Shown: positions 28,488 to 37,496 of the stretch, one piece after another | Numbering within the stretch: position 1 is the first letter of the stretch | Layout: every line of letters starts with the position of its first letter | Origin: Streptomyces hokutonensis | GTDB taxonomy: Bacteria > Actinomycetota > Actinomycetes > Streptomycetales > Streptomycetaceae | Length of the DNA stretch: 64,000 nt | NCBI RefSeq assembly: GCF_000376565.1 | Contig: NZ_BARG01000014.1 | Span: 248,001 to 312,000 of the forward strand | Reading direction: 5' to 3' | Program-made: the position numbers and the translations under genes | Notes under the pieces: model-generated | What the model was told of the DNA's origin: nothing | What the model saw: only the letters and a program-made list of their open reading frames with translations | The model's database searches: none

Positions 28488-29557
28488 TGAGTACCTCAAC
28501 TGCCGCGAACAGTCCCGTCTTCTCCGTGGAGGGCCTGTGGAAGGTCTTCGGCCCGAAGGCCGACCACATCCCCGCCGACCCCGAACTCGCCGCCCTCGGC
28601 ACCGCCGAACTCCGCACCCGCACCGGCTGCACCGCCGCCGTCCGTGACGTCTCCTTCGACGTGCGCAAGGGCGAGGTCTTCGTGGTGATGGGCCTGTCCG
28701 GCTCCGGCAAGTCCACCCTGGTCCGCTGCCTCACCCGCCTCATCGAACCGACCGCGGGCTCGATCGCCATCGACGGCGAGGACGTCCGCGCCATGGACAG
28801 GTCCCGGCTGCGCGAACTCCGCCGCCACCGCGCCGCGATGGTCTTCCAGCACTTCGGCCTCCTCCCGCACCGCACGGTCCTCGACAACGTCGCCTACGGC
28901 CTGGAGATCCAGGGCATCGGCAAGGCCGAGCGCCGCCGCCGGGCCGCCGAGGTCGTCACCAAGGTCGGCCTGGAGGGCATGGAGCAGCGGCGCCCCGCCC
29001 AGCTCTCCGGCGGCCAGCGCCAACGCGTGGGCCTGGCCCGGGCGTTGGCGGTCGACCCCCAAGTCCTCCTCTTCGACGAGCCGTTCAGCGCGCTCGACCC
29101 GCTGATCCGGCGTGACATGCAGGAGGAGGTCGTCCGGCTGCACCACGAGGAGGGCCGCACGATGGTCTTCATCACCCACGACCTGAACGAGGCGCTGAAA
29201 CTCGGCGACCGCATCGCCCTGATGCGCGACGGCCGGATCGTCCAGCTCGGCACCCCCGAGGAGATCGTCGGTTCCCCGGCCGACGACTACGTCCGCGAGT
29301 TCGTACGGGACGTACCGCGCGCGGACGTCATGACGGTCCGTACGGCGATGCGGCCCGGGGACTGCGGGGGAGCGGAGCACCCCGGTGCGCTCGCGGCCGA
29401 CGCGGTCGTCGCCGAGGCGATCAAGGTCGTGTCCCGCAGCGGCCGTCCCGCCTGTGTCGTGGAGAACGGCCGCTGTCTGGGCGTGGTCGACCAGGCGCGA
29501 CTGCTGGACGTCGTGGCAGGGGCGGAGCTCGCCGGCATCGGCAAGGAGGCGGTCTGA
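28487..29557 (+). CDS. Glycine betaine/quaternary amine ABC transporter, ATP-binding protein
   Basis: 356 residues. Walker [10 protein letters not shown] is at 69-77, the signature LSGGQRQR near 175, and Walker [13 protein letters not shown] follows. The long insert before the P-loop ([18 protein letters not shown]) is typical of ProV/OpuAA proteins. The last ~50 residues ([19 protein letters not shown]) look like a single CBS-like repeat, as found in osmoregulated importers. ATG 28487 shares a base with the betA stop; GTG 28484 is an alternative. ProV/OpuAA family. Confidence 0.93.
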   Translation: MSTSTAANSPVFSVEGLWKVFGPKADHIPADPELAALGTAELRTRTGCTAAVRDVSFDVRKGEVFVVMGLSGSGKSTLVRCLTRLIEPTAGSIAIDGEDVRAMDRSRLRELRRHRAAMVFQHFGLLPHRTVLDNVAYGLEIQGIGKAERRRRAAEVVTKVGLEGMEQRRPAQLSGGQRQRVGLARALAVDPQVLLFDEPFSALDPLIRRDMQEEVVRLHHEEGRTMVFITHDLNEALKLGDRIALMRDGRIVQLGTPEEIVGSPADDYVREFVRDVPRADVMTVRTAMRPGDCGGAEHPGALAADAVVAEAIKVVSRSGRPACVVENGRCLGVVDQARLLDVVAGAELAGIGKEAV

Positions 29558-31503
29558 TGGCCACGGTCACCGCATCCGTCCCGCGCCTCGCCCTCCCCGG
29601 AATCCTCCGGCACCGGGCCGCACACAAGCTGCTGCTGCTCGCGCTCGCCGCGGCCGTCCTCGTACCGCTCGCCGACGCCCACTGGTCCAGCGGCAGTTGG
29701 CCGGGCGCCCTCACCGTCGACCTGTCCGGTCCGCTGGGCCGGGCCAACGACTGGATCATCGACAACCGCGACAGCTCCCCGCTGTTCCTCTACTTCTTCG
29801 GCTACATCAGCAACGCCGTCGTCCTCTCCGTACGCGCCGTCTACCTGGTGCTGCTCGCCGCGGGCTGGGCGGGCGTCACCGCGTTCGGCGCGCTCGTCGC
29901 CTGGCGGGTCGCGGGCGTCCGGCTCGCGGTCGGGACCGGTGTCGCCTTCCTCGTCTGCGGGCTGCTCGGTATGTGGGTGCCGACCATGCAGACGCTCGCG
30001 CTCATGGTGGTCGCGGTGCTCACCTCGGTCGTCGTGGGCTTGCTGCTCGGCCTGGCCGGCGGCCTCTCCGAGCGCACGGACCGCGCGCTGCGCCCGGTCC
30101 TGGACACCATGCAGGTGCTCCCGGCCTTCGCCTACCTCCTCCCCGTCGTCCTCGTCTTCGGCATCGGCGTCCCCGCCGCCGTCCTCGCCACCGTCGTCTA
30201 CGCCGCCCCGCCCATGGCCCGCCTCACCGCGCTCGGCCTGCGCAACGCCGACCCGGAGGTCCTGGAGGCCGTCGAGTCCCTGGGCGCCACCGGACGCCAA
30301 CGCCTGTTGACCGCGCGGCTGCCGCTGGCCCGCAAACAGCTCCTCCTCGGCCTCAACCAGACGATCATGATGGCCCTCTCCATGGCCGTCATCGCCTCCG
30401 TGATCGGCGCCGGAGGCCTCGGCGACCGCGTCTACCAGGCCCTCGCCTCCGTGGACGTGGGCGCGGCCCTGGCCGCCGGCATCCCGATCGTGCTGCTGGC
30501 CGTCGTACTCGACCGGGTCACGGCGGCGGCGGGCGAGCAGACCGACGAACCCACGGCTTCGGACCCGCGCCGGTGGCTGTACGCACTCGGCGCCACCGTG
30601 GCCGTGGCGGTGGCCGTCCGGCTCGCCGGCGCCCTCGACTGGCCCTCCGGCTGGACCCTGGACATCGCCGAACCGGTGAACCGCGTCGTCGACTGGATGA
30701 CCGCCCACCTCTACTCCGGCGTCCCCTACCTCGGCGGCACCGCCGACTGGGCCGGCCACTTCACCACCTGGGTCCTGGACCCCGTACGCGACGGCCTGCA
30801 ATGGCTGCCCTGGTGGTCGGTGCTGCTGATCGTCGCCGCCCTCGCCTGGGTGATCGGCACCTGGCGCACCGCGCTCACGGCCGTCCTCGCCATGGCCGCG
30901 ATCGGTGTGCTCGGCGTGTGGAAGCCGTCGCTCGACACGCTGTCGCAGGTGCTGGCCGCCGTGGCCGTCACCCTCGTCCTCGGCTTCGCGACCGGCATCG
31001 CCGCCGCCCGCAGCGACCGCTTCGAACGGGCCCTGCGCCCCGTCCTCGACGTCTGCCAGACGATGCCGCAGTTCGTGTACCTGATCCCGGTCGTCGCCCT
31101 CTTCGGCGTGGGCCGCGCCCCCGCCGTCGCGGCGGCCGTCGTCTACGCGCTGCCCGCCGTCGTCCGCATCACCACCCAGGGTCTGCGCCAGGTCGACCCG
31201 GCCGCCCTGGAGTCGGCCCGCTCGCTCGGCGCGACCGGCGCCCAGCAGCTGCGGCAGATCCAACTCCCGCTAGCCCGCCCGGCGTTGCTCCTCGCCGTCA
31301 ACCAGGGTGTCGTCCTCGTCCTCGCCGTCGTCATCATCGGCGGCCTGGTCGGCGGCGGCGCGCTCGGCTACGACGCCGTGTTCGGCCTGGCCCAGGGCGA
31401 CCTGGCGACCGGCCTGGTCGCGGGCGCCGCGATCGTCTGCCTCGGCCTGATGCTCGACCGCGTGACCCAGCCGACCGAACGCCGCACCAGGAAGGGAGCC
31501 TGA
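29557..31503 (+). CDS. Glycine betaine ABC transporter, double permease
   Basis: 648 residues, about twice the ProW length. Two homologous permease halves are joined: about 1-315 and 330-640. Each has its own EAA-type loop (LEAVESLGATGRQRLLTARLPLARKQLLLG and LESARSLGATGAQQLRQIQLPLARPALLLA). One chain therefore supplies both membrane halves of the importer. The start overlaps the ATPase stop (TGATG) and the binding protein starts 1 base after its end. No decay is seen in either half. Confidence 0.92.
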   Translation: MATVTASVPRLALPGILRHRAAHKLLLLALAAAVLVPLADAHWSSGSWPGALTVDLSGPLGRANDWIIDNRDSSPLFLYFFGYISNAVVLSVRAVYLVLLAAGWAGVTAFGALVAWRVAGVRLAVGTGVAFLVCGLLGMWVPTMQTLALMVVAVLTSVVVGLLLGLAGGLSERTDRALRPVLDTMQVLPAFAYLLPVVLVFGIGVPAAVLATVVYAAPPMARLTALGLRNADPEVLEAVESLGATGRQRLLTARLPLARKQLLLGLNQTIMMALSMAVIASVIGAGGLGDRVYQALASVDVGAALAAGIPIVLLAVVLDRVTAAAGEQTDEPTASDPRRWLYALGATVAVAVAVRLAGALDWPSGWTLDIAEPVNRVVDWMTAHLYSGVPYLGGTADWAGHFTTWVLDPVRDGLQWLPWWSVLLIVAALAWVIGTWRTALTAVLAMAAIGVLGVWKPSLDTLSQVLAAVAVTLVLGFATGIAAARSDRFERALRPVLDVCQTMPQFVYLIPVVALFGVGRAPAVAAAVVYALPAVVRITTQGLRQVDPAALESARSLGATGAQQLRQIQLPLARPALLLAVNQGVVLVLAVVIIGGLVGGGALGYDAVFGLAQGDLATGLVAGAAIVCLGLMLDRVTQPTERRTRKGA

Positions 31504-31504
31504 C

Positions 31505-32452
31505 ATGCGAGTCCGTACGACCGCTGCCGTGGCGTCGCTGGTGCTGCTCACCGGCTGCGGCGCCGCCGACATGACCAAGCAGGCCTCGCCCTTCGCCAAC
31601 GCGCAGGGCGCCAAGACCGTGACGCTCTCCGTCCAGTCCTGGGTCGGCGCACAGGCCAACGTGGCCGTCGCGCAGTACCTGTTGGAGCACAAGCTCGGCT
31701 ACCGCGTCGACACCGTCCAGGTCGACGAGGTCCCCGCGTGGGACGCGCTCAGCCAGGGCCGGGTCGACGCGATCCTGGAGGACTGGGGCCACCCCGACCA
31801 GGAGAAGCGCTACGTCGACGACAAGAAGACGATCACGCGTGCGGGCGGCCTCGGGGTGACCGGGCACATCGGCTGGTACGTTCCGACGTACCTGGTCAAG
31901 CAGCACCCCGACATCACGGACTGGAAGAACCTCGACAAGTACTCCTCGCTCTTCCGCACCGCGGAGAGCGGCAACAAGGGCCAGCTGATGGACGGTTCGC
32001 CCTCCTACGTCACCAACGACAAGGCGCTGGTGGCCAACCTGAAGCTCAACTACCAGGTGGTGTTCGCCGGTTCGGAGGCCGCGCAGATCACCCAGATGAA
32101 GCAGTTCGCCAAGGAGAAGAAGCCCTTCCTCACCTACTGGTACGCACCCCAGTGGCTGTTCAAGAAGGTGCCCATGACGGAGGTCAAGCTCCCTGCCTAC
32201 AAGGAGGGCTGCGACGCCGACGCCGCCAAGGTCGCCTGCGCCTACCCCCACACCCCGCTGCAGAAGTACCTCAACACGGACTTCGCGAAGAAGGGTGGCA
32301 AGGCGGCGGCCTTCCTGAAGAAGTTCAAGTGGACGACCGAGGACCAGAACGAGGTCTCCCTGATGATCGCCGACCAGAAGCTGTCCCCGGCCGACGCGGC
32401 GAAGAAGTGGGTGGACAGCCACCCCGCCACGTGGAAGGCATGGCTGTCCTGA
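31505..32452 (+). CDS. Glycine betaine-binding lipoprotein of the ABC importer
   Basis: 315 residues. A signal peptide ends in the lipobox LLTGC with Cys18. The OpuAC-like domain includes VSVQSWVG-like strand VTLSVQSWVGAQANVAV and aromatic residues suited to a quaternary-ammonium cage (for example GHIGWYVPTYLV, TYWYAPQW). It would sit on the outer face of the membrane and deliver betaine or choline to the permease. Last gene of the betB-betA-transporter unit; convergent with the next gene at 11 bp. Confidence 0.93.
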   Translation: MRVRTTAAVASLVLLTGCGAADMTKQASPFANAQGAKTVTLSVQSWVGAQANVAVAQYLLEHKLGYRVDTVQVDEVPAWDALSQGRVDAILEDWGHPDQEKRYVDDKKTITRAGGLGVTGHIGWYVPTYLVKQHPDITDWKNLDKYSSLFRTAESGNKGQLMDGSPSYVTNDKALVANLKLNYQVVFAGSEAAQITQMKQFAKEKKPFLTYWYAPQWLFKKVPMTEVKLPAYKEGCDADAAKVACAYPHTPLQKYLNTDFAKKGGKAAAFLKKFKWTTEDQNEVSLMIADQKLSPADAAKKWVDSHPATWKAWLS

Positions 32453-32463
32453 CGGCTGCCGGC

Positions 32464-33213
32464 TCAGCGCTTCAGCCCGGCCACCATCCCCTGCAACGCG
32501 CGTGCCGTCCACCGCTGCAGCCCCGGGCCGAACGTCACGCGCGTGGCCCCGAGTTCACCGAGTTCGGTGGGCGAGGGGCCCTCGCCGTCCGCCCGCGCGA
32601 ACACGTTGACCGGCCCCTGGATACCGGACCGCAGCAACGGCAGCACCGCGGTGGGCGCCGCGATCGGATAGACGCAGTCCGCACCCGCCGCGACATACAA
32701 CGCGGCCCGCTCGATGGCCCGTTCGGGATCGCCGTCGCCATGCAGGAAGGTGTCCACGCGGGCGTTGACGAACAACTGGTCCGCCGCCACCGCCCGCACC
32801 TCGGCGAGCCATTCGGCGTGGTGCCGTGGGTCCTTGAGAACACCCCCGTTGGAGTCCTCAAGATTGCACCCCACGGCACCCGCCTCCAGCAGCCGCTCCA
32901 CCAACTCCTTGGGCGCGAGCCCGTATCCGCCCTCGACATCGGCCGACACCGGAACGTCCACGGCCCGCACGATCCGCGCGACCGCCGCGAACATCTCGTC
33001 CGCCGGAGTCGCCCCGTCCTCGTACCCCAGCGAGGCGGCGACCCCGGCACTGGGCGTGGCCAGCGCCGGGAATCCGGCGTCGACGAACACCCGCGCGCTC
33101 ACGGCGTCCCAGGGCCCGGGCAGCACGAGCGGATCACCGGGCAGCCGCCGCAGATGCAGACTCCGGAACAGCCCGACCCCGCTGCCGCCCGACCCCCGTG
33201 CCCGCACGGTCAC
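32464..33213 (-). CDS. PEP mutase / isocitrate lyase-family protein
   Basis: 249 residues; GTG start overlapping the AhpD-like stop as GTGA. The fold is recognised from LPGPWDAVSARVFVDAGFPALAT at the start, the metal-site motif SADVEGGYG, and GCNLEDSNGG. The family includes PEP phosphonomutase, oxaloacetase and methylisocitrate lyase, but this actinobacterial subgroup has no firm substrate and lacks the KKCGH-type lyase motif. Co-translated with an AhpD-like protein under a MocR regulator. Confidence 0.85.
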   Translation of the reverse strand: MTVRARGSGGSGVGLFRSLHLRRLPGDPLVLPGPWDAVSARVFVDAGFPALATPSAGVAASLGYEDGATPADEMFAAVARIVRAVDVPVSADVEGGYGLAPKELVERLLEAGAVGCNLEDSNGGVLKDPRHHAEWLAEVRAVAADQLFVNARVDTFLHGDGDPERAIERAALYVAAGADCVYPIAAPTAVLPLLRSGIQGPVNVFARADGEGPSPTELGELGATRVTFGPGLQRWTARALQGMVAGLKR

Positions 33214-33707
33214 TTGTGCTGTCCCGCCTTGTAGTGCCCCGGCACCATCCGCGTGCTGACCCCGAACCGGTTCCACGCGTTGATCACCGTGATCGCGGCG
33301 ATCAGCTGGGTCAGCTCGGCCTCCTCGAACTGGGCGGCGGCCCGGTCGTACACCTCGTCCGGCACGAAACCGTCCGTGAGGACCGTGATCGCCTCGGTCA
33401 GCTCGATCGCCGCGAGCTCCTTCTCGGTGTAGAAGTGCCGCGACTCCTCCCACGCCCCCAGCTGGATGATCCGCTCCACGCTCTCGCCCGCCGCCAGCGC
33501 GTCCTTGGTGTGCATGTCGAGGCAGAACGCGCAGTGGTTGAGCTGCGAGGCGCGGATCTTCACCAGCTCCAGCAGCTTCGGGTCGAGCCCCCGACGGGCC
33601 GCCGCGTCGAGGCGGACCATCGCCTTGTAGACCTCGGGGGCGTGCTCGGCCCAGTTGAGACGGGGGCTGTGTTCGGGGGCGTAAGGAGCTTCCTGTGCTG
33701 TGGTCAT
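33210..33707 (-). CDS. AhpD-like carboxymuconolactone decarboxylase-family protein
   Basis: 165 residues. The redox motif Cys59-x-x-Cys62 with His66 (NHCAFCLDMH) is that of AhpD-like alkyl hydroperoxidases. It probably reduces peroxides or acts as a thiol oxidoreductase in the cytoplasm. A TAGGGT box lies 6 bases before the ATG, suggesting a leaderless transcript. Divergent from the MocR gene with only 46 bp between, and coupled to the PEP-mutase-like gene downstream. Confidence 0.9.
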   Translation of the reverse strand: MTTAQEAPYAPEHSPRLNWAEHAPEVYKAMVRLDAAARRGLDPKLLELVKIRASQLNHCAFCLDMHTKDALAAGESVERIIQLGAWEESRHFYTEKELAAIELTEAITVLTDGFVPDEVYDRAAAQFEEAELTQLIAAITVINAWNRFGVSTRMVPGHYKAGQHK

Positions 33708-33753
33708 GTCTCGACCCTAGAAGCCAGGCAGCCCAGGAGTATGGTCCATTTCC

Positions 33754-35157
33754 ATGGCGAAATCATGGGCCACTTTGGGCGTAGACCTCCACCTCGAACC
33801 GACCGGCACCAGTACGGGTACCGGCACAGGTGTCCGCCGGGGCCTGACGGACGCGCTCCGCGACGCCGTCCGCACCGGCCGCCTCGCTCCCGGCACCCGG
33901 CTGCCCTCCTCCCGCTCCCTCGCCGCCGACCTGGGCGTGGCCCGCAACACCGTCGCCGACGCCTACGCCGACCTGGTCGCCGAGGGCTGGCTCACCGCCC
34001 GCCAGGGCTCCGGCACCCGCGTCGCCGACCGCGCTGTCGTCCCGCCCGCCGACACGACCCCGCCCCGCCGCCTCCACACCCGCCCCGCCTACGACCTCGT
34101 CCCCGGCACCCCCGACCTCGCCTCCTTCCCCCGCACCGAGTGGCTCAAGGCGGCCCGCCGCGCCTTCACCTCCGCCCCCTACCAGGCCCTCGGCTACGGC
34201 GACCCCCGCGGCCGTGCCGAACTGCGCACCGCCCTCGCCGCCTACCTCGCCCGGGCCCGCGGTGTCCGCGCCGACCCCGAGCACATCGTGATCAGCGCGG
34301 GCATCTCCAACGGCCTGCGGCTGATCGGCACGGCACTGCGGGCCCGCGGCGCCCACTCGATCGCGGTGGAGTCCTACGGCCTGCCCGCGCACTGGGGGAT
34401 CCTCGACGGGGCCGGTCTGCGCACCCGCCCGCTCCCCTTCGACGAACTGGGCACGAACCCGGGGCAGTTGACGGACGAGCCGGCCGTCCTGCTCACCCCC
34501 GCCCACCAGTTCCCCATGGGCGTCCCGCTCCGCCACGACCGCCGCTCCGCCGTCGTCGACTGGGCCCGGCGCACCGGCGGTCTGGTCCTGGAGGACGACT
34601 ACGACGGCGAGTTCCGCTACGACCGTCAGCCGATCGGCGCCCTCCAGGGCCTCGACCCCAACCATGTCGTCTACCTCGGCACCGCCAGCAAGTCCCTCGC
34701 CCCGGGTCTCCGTCTGGCCTGGCTGGTCCTGCCCCCGTCACTCGCCGAGGAGGTCGTGAAGGCGAAGGGCGGCGTCGACACCTGCGGCGTCCTGGACCAG
34801 TTGACCCTCGCCGAGTTCATCACCTCCGGCGCCCACGACCGCCATGTCCGCGCCGCCCGCCTGCGCTACCGCCGCCGCCGCGACAGCCTCGTCGAGGCCC
34901 TGGCCCAGTACGCCCCCGAGGTCCACGTCACCGGTATCGCGGCCGGCTTCCACGCGGTCCTCAGCCTCCCGCCCGGCACCGAACAGTCCGTGGTCCAGGC
35001 CGCCGCCTGGCAGGGCCTGGCCCTCCACCCGCTCTCGTCCTACCGCCACGAACACGCCCAGGCCGACCCCCTGGACGCCCTGGTCGTGGGCTACGGCACC
35101 CCGCCGGACCACGCGTGGGCGGGAGCGGTGGAGGCCCTGTGCAGGGTGCTGCCGTGA
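33754..35157 (+). CDS. MocR-type GntR/aminotransferase fusion regulator
   Basis: 467 residues. The GntR winged HTH covers about 30-95 (RLPSSRSLAADLGVARNTVADAYADLVAEGWL). The rest is a fold-type I aminotransferase domain with the PLP lysine in LGTASKSLAPG and the DDYDGEFRYDR motif. MocR proteins use PLP as a sensor of amino-compound metabolism. A TATGGT box 8 bases before the ATG suggests a leaderless transcript overlapping a partly palindromic ATGGTCCATTTC/GAAATCATGG region. Likely controls the AhpD/PEP-mutase pair. Confidence 0.92.
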   Translation: MAKSWATLGVDLHLEPTGTSTGTGTGVRRGLTDALRDAVRTGRLAPGTRLPSSRSLAADLGVARNTVADAYADLVAEGWLTARQGSGTRVADRAVVPPADTTPPRRLHTRPAYDLVPGTPDLASFPRTEWLKAARRAFTSAPYQALGYGDPRGRAELRTALAAYLARARGVRADPEHIVISAGISNGLRLIGTALRARGAHSIAVESYGLPAHWGILDGAGLRTRPLPFDELGTNPGQLTDEPAVLLTPAHQFPMGVPLRHDRRSAVVDWARRTGGLVLEDDYDGEFRYDRQPIGALQGLDPNHVVYLGTASKSLAPGLRLAWLVLPPSLAEEVVKAKGGVDTCGVLDQLTLAEFITSGAHDRHVRAARLRYRRRRDSLVEALAQYAPEVHVTGIAAGFHAVLSLPPGTEQSVVQAAAWQGLALHPLSSYRHEHAQADPLDALVVGYGTPPDHAWAGAVEALCRVLP

Positions 35158-35158
35158 C

Positions 35159-36016
35159 CTACACGGTCTCTACGGAGGCCTGGTCGGACGCTTCCTCCGG
35201 CGCCTCACCGAACCGTGCCAACGCCAACGCCCCCACCACCGCCACCGCGAACCCCAGCACCGCCAGCCACTCCAGCCCCTCGCGCGTACGGTCCCCGAGC
35301 CACACCACGCCCACCGCCGCCGGCCCGATCGTCTCCCCGATCACCAGCCCTGCCGTGGCCGTCGTCACCGACCCCCGCTGCAGAGCCGTCGTCAGCAGCA
35401 GGAACGCGGCGCCCCCACCCACCAGCAGCGCGTACGTCGCGGGATTGCCGACCAGCGCCGAGGGGTTCAGCGAGTCGATCAACCGCACCGCCACCTCGAC
35501 GACCCCGAACCCGAACCCGGCGCCCAGCCCGAGCGTCAACGCCCGCCCCCGCTCCGGCAGTCGCCCACCGACCAGCCCGAGCAGCAGCACCGCACCGGCC
35601 GTCCCCAGCATCGCCCACTTCAAGGCCGTGGACCCGGCCTGATCGCCTTCCGCCCCGGACGCCAGCCCCAGCATCGCGAGCCCCGCGCACACCACCCCGA
35701 CGGCCGCCCACTCCACCCCGCTGAGCCGCACCTTCAGCAGCCGCGCGGCCACCACCGCCGTCACCGCGAGGCTCGACGCCAGGGCCGCCCCGACCGCGTA
35801 GATGGGCAGCGACCGCAGCGCCGCGATCTGGAACACGAACCCCAGCCCGTCCAGCGCGAGCCCCGCCATGTACCGCCACTGCCGCAGCGCCCGCAGCAAC
35901 AGCGCCGCGTCCCCACCCCCACCCGTCGTCGCCGCCCGCGTGGCGACCGCCTGCAGGACCGTCGCCGTACCGAAGCAGATCGCCGCGCCGAGCGCGCACA
36001 CCATTCCAAAGAGCAC
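35159..36016 (-). CDS. DMT/EamA-like integral membrane protein
   Basis: 285 residues with about ten hydrophobic segments in two similar halves, as in drug/metabolite transporters. The start is probably GTG 36016, or ATG 36004; neither has a strong ribosome site. It begins VCALGAAICFGTATVLQAVA, close to actinobacterial DMT proteins of unknown substrate. It is convergent with the MocR gene (1-bp gap) and 61 bp downstream of rocD on the same strand, so it could be co-transcribed with rocD. Confidence 0.82.
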   Translation of the reverse strand: MLFGMVCALGAAICFGTATVLQAVATRAATTGGGGDAALLLRALRQWRYMAGLALDGLGFVFQIAALRSLPIYAVGAALASSLAVTAVVAARLLKVRLSGVEWAAVGVVCAGLAMLGLASGAEGDQAGSTALKWAMLGTAGAVLLLGLVGGRLPERGRALTLGLGAGFGFGVVEVAVRLIDSLNPSALVGNPATYALLVGGGAAFLLLTTALQRGSVTTATAGLVIGETIGPAAVGVVWLGDRTREGLEWLAVLGFAVAVVGALALARFGEAPEEASDQASVETV

Positions 36017-36077
36017 AAAGGGACTCTAGGGGAGGGGAGATCGCCGCGGGCTCCCGTGCGAACCCTCTCACCGATCT

Positions 36078-37283
36078 CTAGGCCCCCAGCACCGCCCGCA
36101 GCTCGGCCAGTCCCCGGTCCAGGTCCTCCTCGCCGATCATCAGCGGCGGCGCGATCCGGATCGTCGCCCCGTGGGTGTCCTTCACCAGGACACCCCGCTC
36201 CATCAGCCGCTCCGAGACCTCCCGGCCCGTCCCGACCGCCGGAGCGATGTCGACCCCGGCCCACAGTCCCCGCCCGCGCACCGCCGTCACCCGCCCGGTG
36301 TCCTTCAACTGCCGCAGTTCCCCGTGCAGATGCTCGCCGAGCCGCGCCGCCCGCGCCTGGTACTCGCCCGTCCGCAGCATCGCGATCACCTCCAGTGCCA
36401 CCGCACACGCCAGCGGATTCCCGCCGAACGTCGACCCGTGCTCCCCGGGCCGGAACACCCCCAGCACCTCCGCGCTCGACACCACCGCAGACACCGGCAC
36501 CACCCCGCCGCCCAGCGCCTTCCCCAGCACATAGACGTCGGGCACGACGCCCTCGTGCTCGCAGGCGAACGTCCGTCCCGTCCGCCCGAGCCCCGACTGG
36601 ATCTCGTCGGCGACGAAGAGCACGTTCCGCTCGCGCGTCAACTCCCGCACCCCCGCCAGATATCCGGCCGGCGGCACCAGCACCCCCGCCTCGCCCTGGA
36701 TCGGCTCCAGCAGCACGGCCACCGTGTTCTCGCTGACCGCCGCCCGCATCGCGGTGAGATCCCCGTACGGCACGATCTCGAAGCCCGGGGTGTACGGCCC
36801 GAAGTCCGCCCGCGCCTCCAGGTCGGTCGAGAAGCCGACGATCGTCGTCGTACGGCCGTGGAAGTTGTTCCCCGCCACCACGATCTTCGCCCGCCCGTCG
36901 GGCACTCCCTTGACCCGGTACCCCCACTTGCGGGCCGTCTTCAGCGCGGTCTCCACCGCCTCCGCGCCCGTGTTCATCGGCAGCACCAGCTCCATGCCGC
37001 ACAGCTCGGCCAACTGCTCGCAGAACGCGCCGAACCGGTCGTGGTGGAACGCCCGCGACGTCAGCGTCACCCGGTCCAACTGGGCCTTCGCCGCCGCGAT
37101 CAGCCGCGGGTTGCGGTGCCCGAAGTTCAGCGCCGAGTACCCGGCGAGCAGGTCCAGATAGCGCCGCCCGTCCACATCCGTCATCCACGCGCCCTCGGCG
37201 CCGGCGATCACCACCGGCAGCGGGTGATAGGTGTGCGGGGTGTGTGCCTCGGCGGCGGCGATGAGGGCTTCCGTACTGGTCAC
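36078..37283 (-). CDS. rocD: Ornithine-oxo-acid aminotransferase
   Basis: 401 residues; GTG start with GGGAG 7 bases upstream. Class III aminotransferase features: NFGHRNPRLIAAA, MNTGAEAVETALKTARKW, the Asp-bearing LFVADEIQSGLGRTG, and the PLP lysine in VLGKALGGG. Length and the TSRAFHHDRFGAFCEQLAELCG segment fit RocD. It converts ornithine and 2-oxoglutarate to glutamate semialdehyde and glutamate, linking arginine breakdown to proline and glutamate. Divergent from glyA. Confidence 0.92.
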   Translation of the reverse strand: MTSTEALIAAAEAHTPHTYHPLPVVIAGAEGAWMTDVDGRRYLDLLAGYSALNFGHRNPRLIAAAKAQLDRVTLTSRAFHHDRFGAFCEQLAELCGMELVLPMNTGAEAVETALKTARKWGYRVKGVPDGRAKIVVAGNNFHGRTTTIVGFSTDLEARADFGPYTPGFEIVPYGDLTAMRAAVSENTVAVLLEPIQGEAGVLVPPAGYLAGVRELTRERNVLFVADEIQSGLGRTGRTFACEHEGVVPDVYVLGKALGGGVVPVSAVVSSAEVLGVFRPGEHGSTFGGNPLACAVALEVIAMLRTGEYQARAARLGEHLHGELRQLKDTGRVTAVRGRGLWAGVDIAPAVGTGREVSERLMERGVLVKDTHGATIRIAPPLMIGEEDLDRGLAELRAVLGA

Positions 37284-37344
37284 GGCGTCTCCCGGGGGTG
37301 AGGGTGCCCCCTTTCCTATCCTCGCCCGCATGGTGGACGCGGGA

Positions 37345-37373
37345 GCCGCACCGTCCGGCCCGCCCGGTAGGCT
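37345..37373 (+). promoter_or_regulatory. Candidate glyA promoter
   Basis: TAGGCT at 37368-37373 is a good -10 box; the -35 around 37345-37350 is poor. Transcription would begin near 37380, exactly at the 5' edge of the riboswitch core, which supports the box. Confidence 0.45.
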
Positions 37374-37378
37374 GACCG

Positions 37379-37462
37379 GCGGGCCGTGACTGGCGCGCTG
37401 GGATGGGACCGACCATCGGGGAGCGGCCCGAGCTGCAATGTGTGCCGTGCGCCTGGGCCGTA
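37379..37462 (+). ncRNA. ZTP riboswitch (pfl motif) in the glyA leader
   Basis: The conserved blocks of the pfl/ZTP class occur in order: GGGCCGTGACTGGCG at 37381-37395, CGGGGAGCG about 37417-37425, and CGCCTGGGCCG about 37450-37460. Known members upregulate one-carbon and purine genes, often glyA, when ZTP/ZMP builds up. The ribosome site GGAGG and start codon lie about 25-35 bases downstream. GGGACC (37405-37410) could pair with GGTCCC (37490-37495) over the ribosome site, a possible translational switch; this pairing is inference. Confidence 0.9.
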
Positions 37463-37496
37463 CCGTGAACGCCGAACGCCACGTCCGGAGGTCCCC

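Noticed and set aside
25146..28499. 1117-codon open frame on the minus strand across betB and betA
   Set aside because: It is antisense to two genes with intact catalytic motifs and has the Gly/Val/Asp/Arg-rich composition of a GC-bias shadow, with no recognisable domain.
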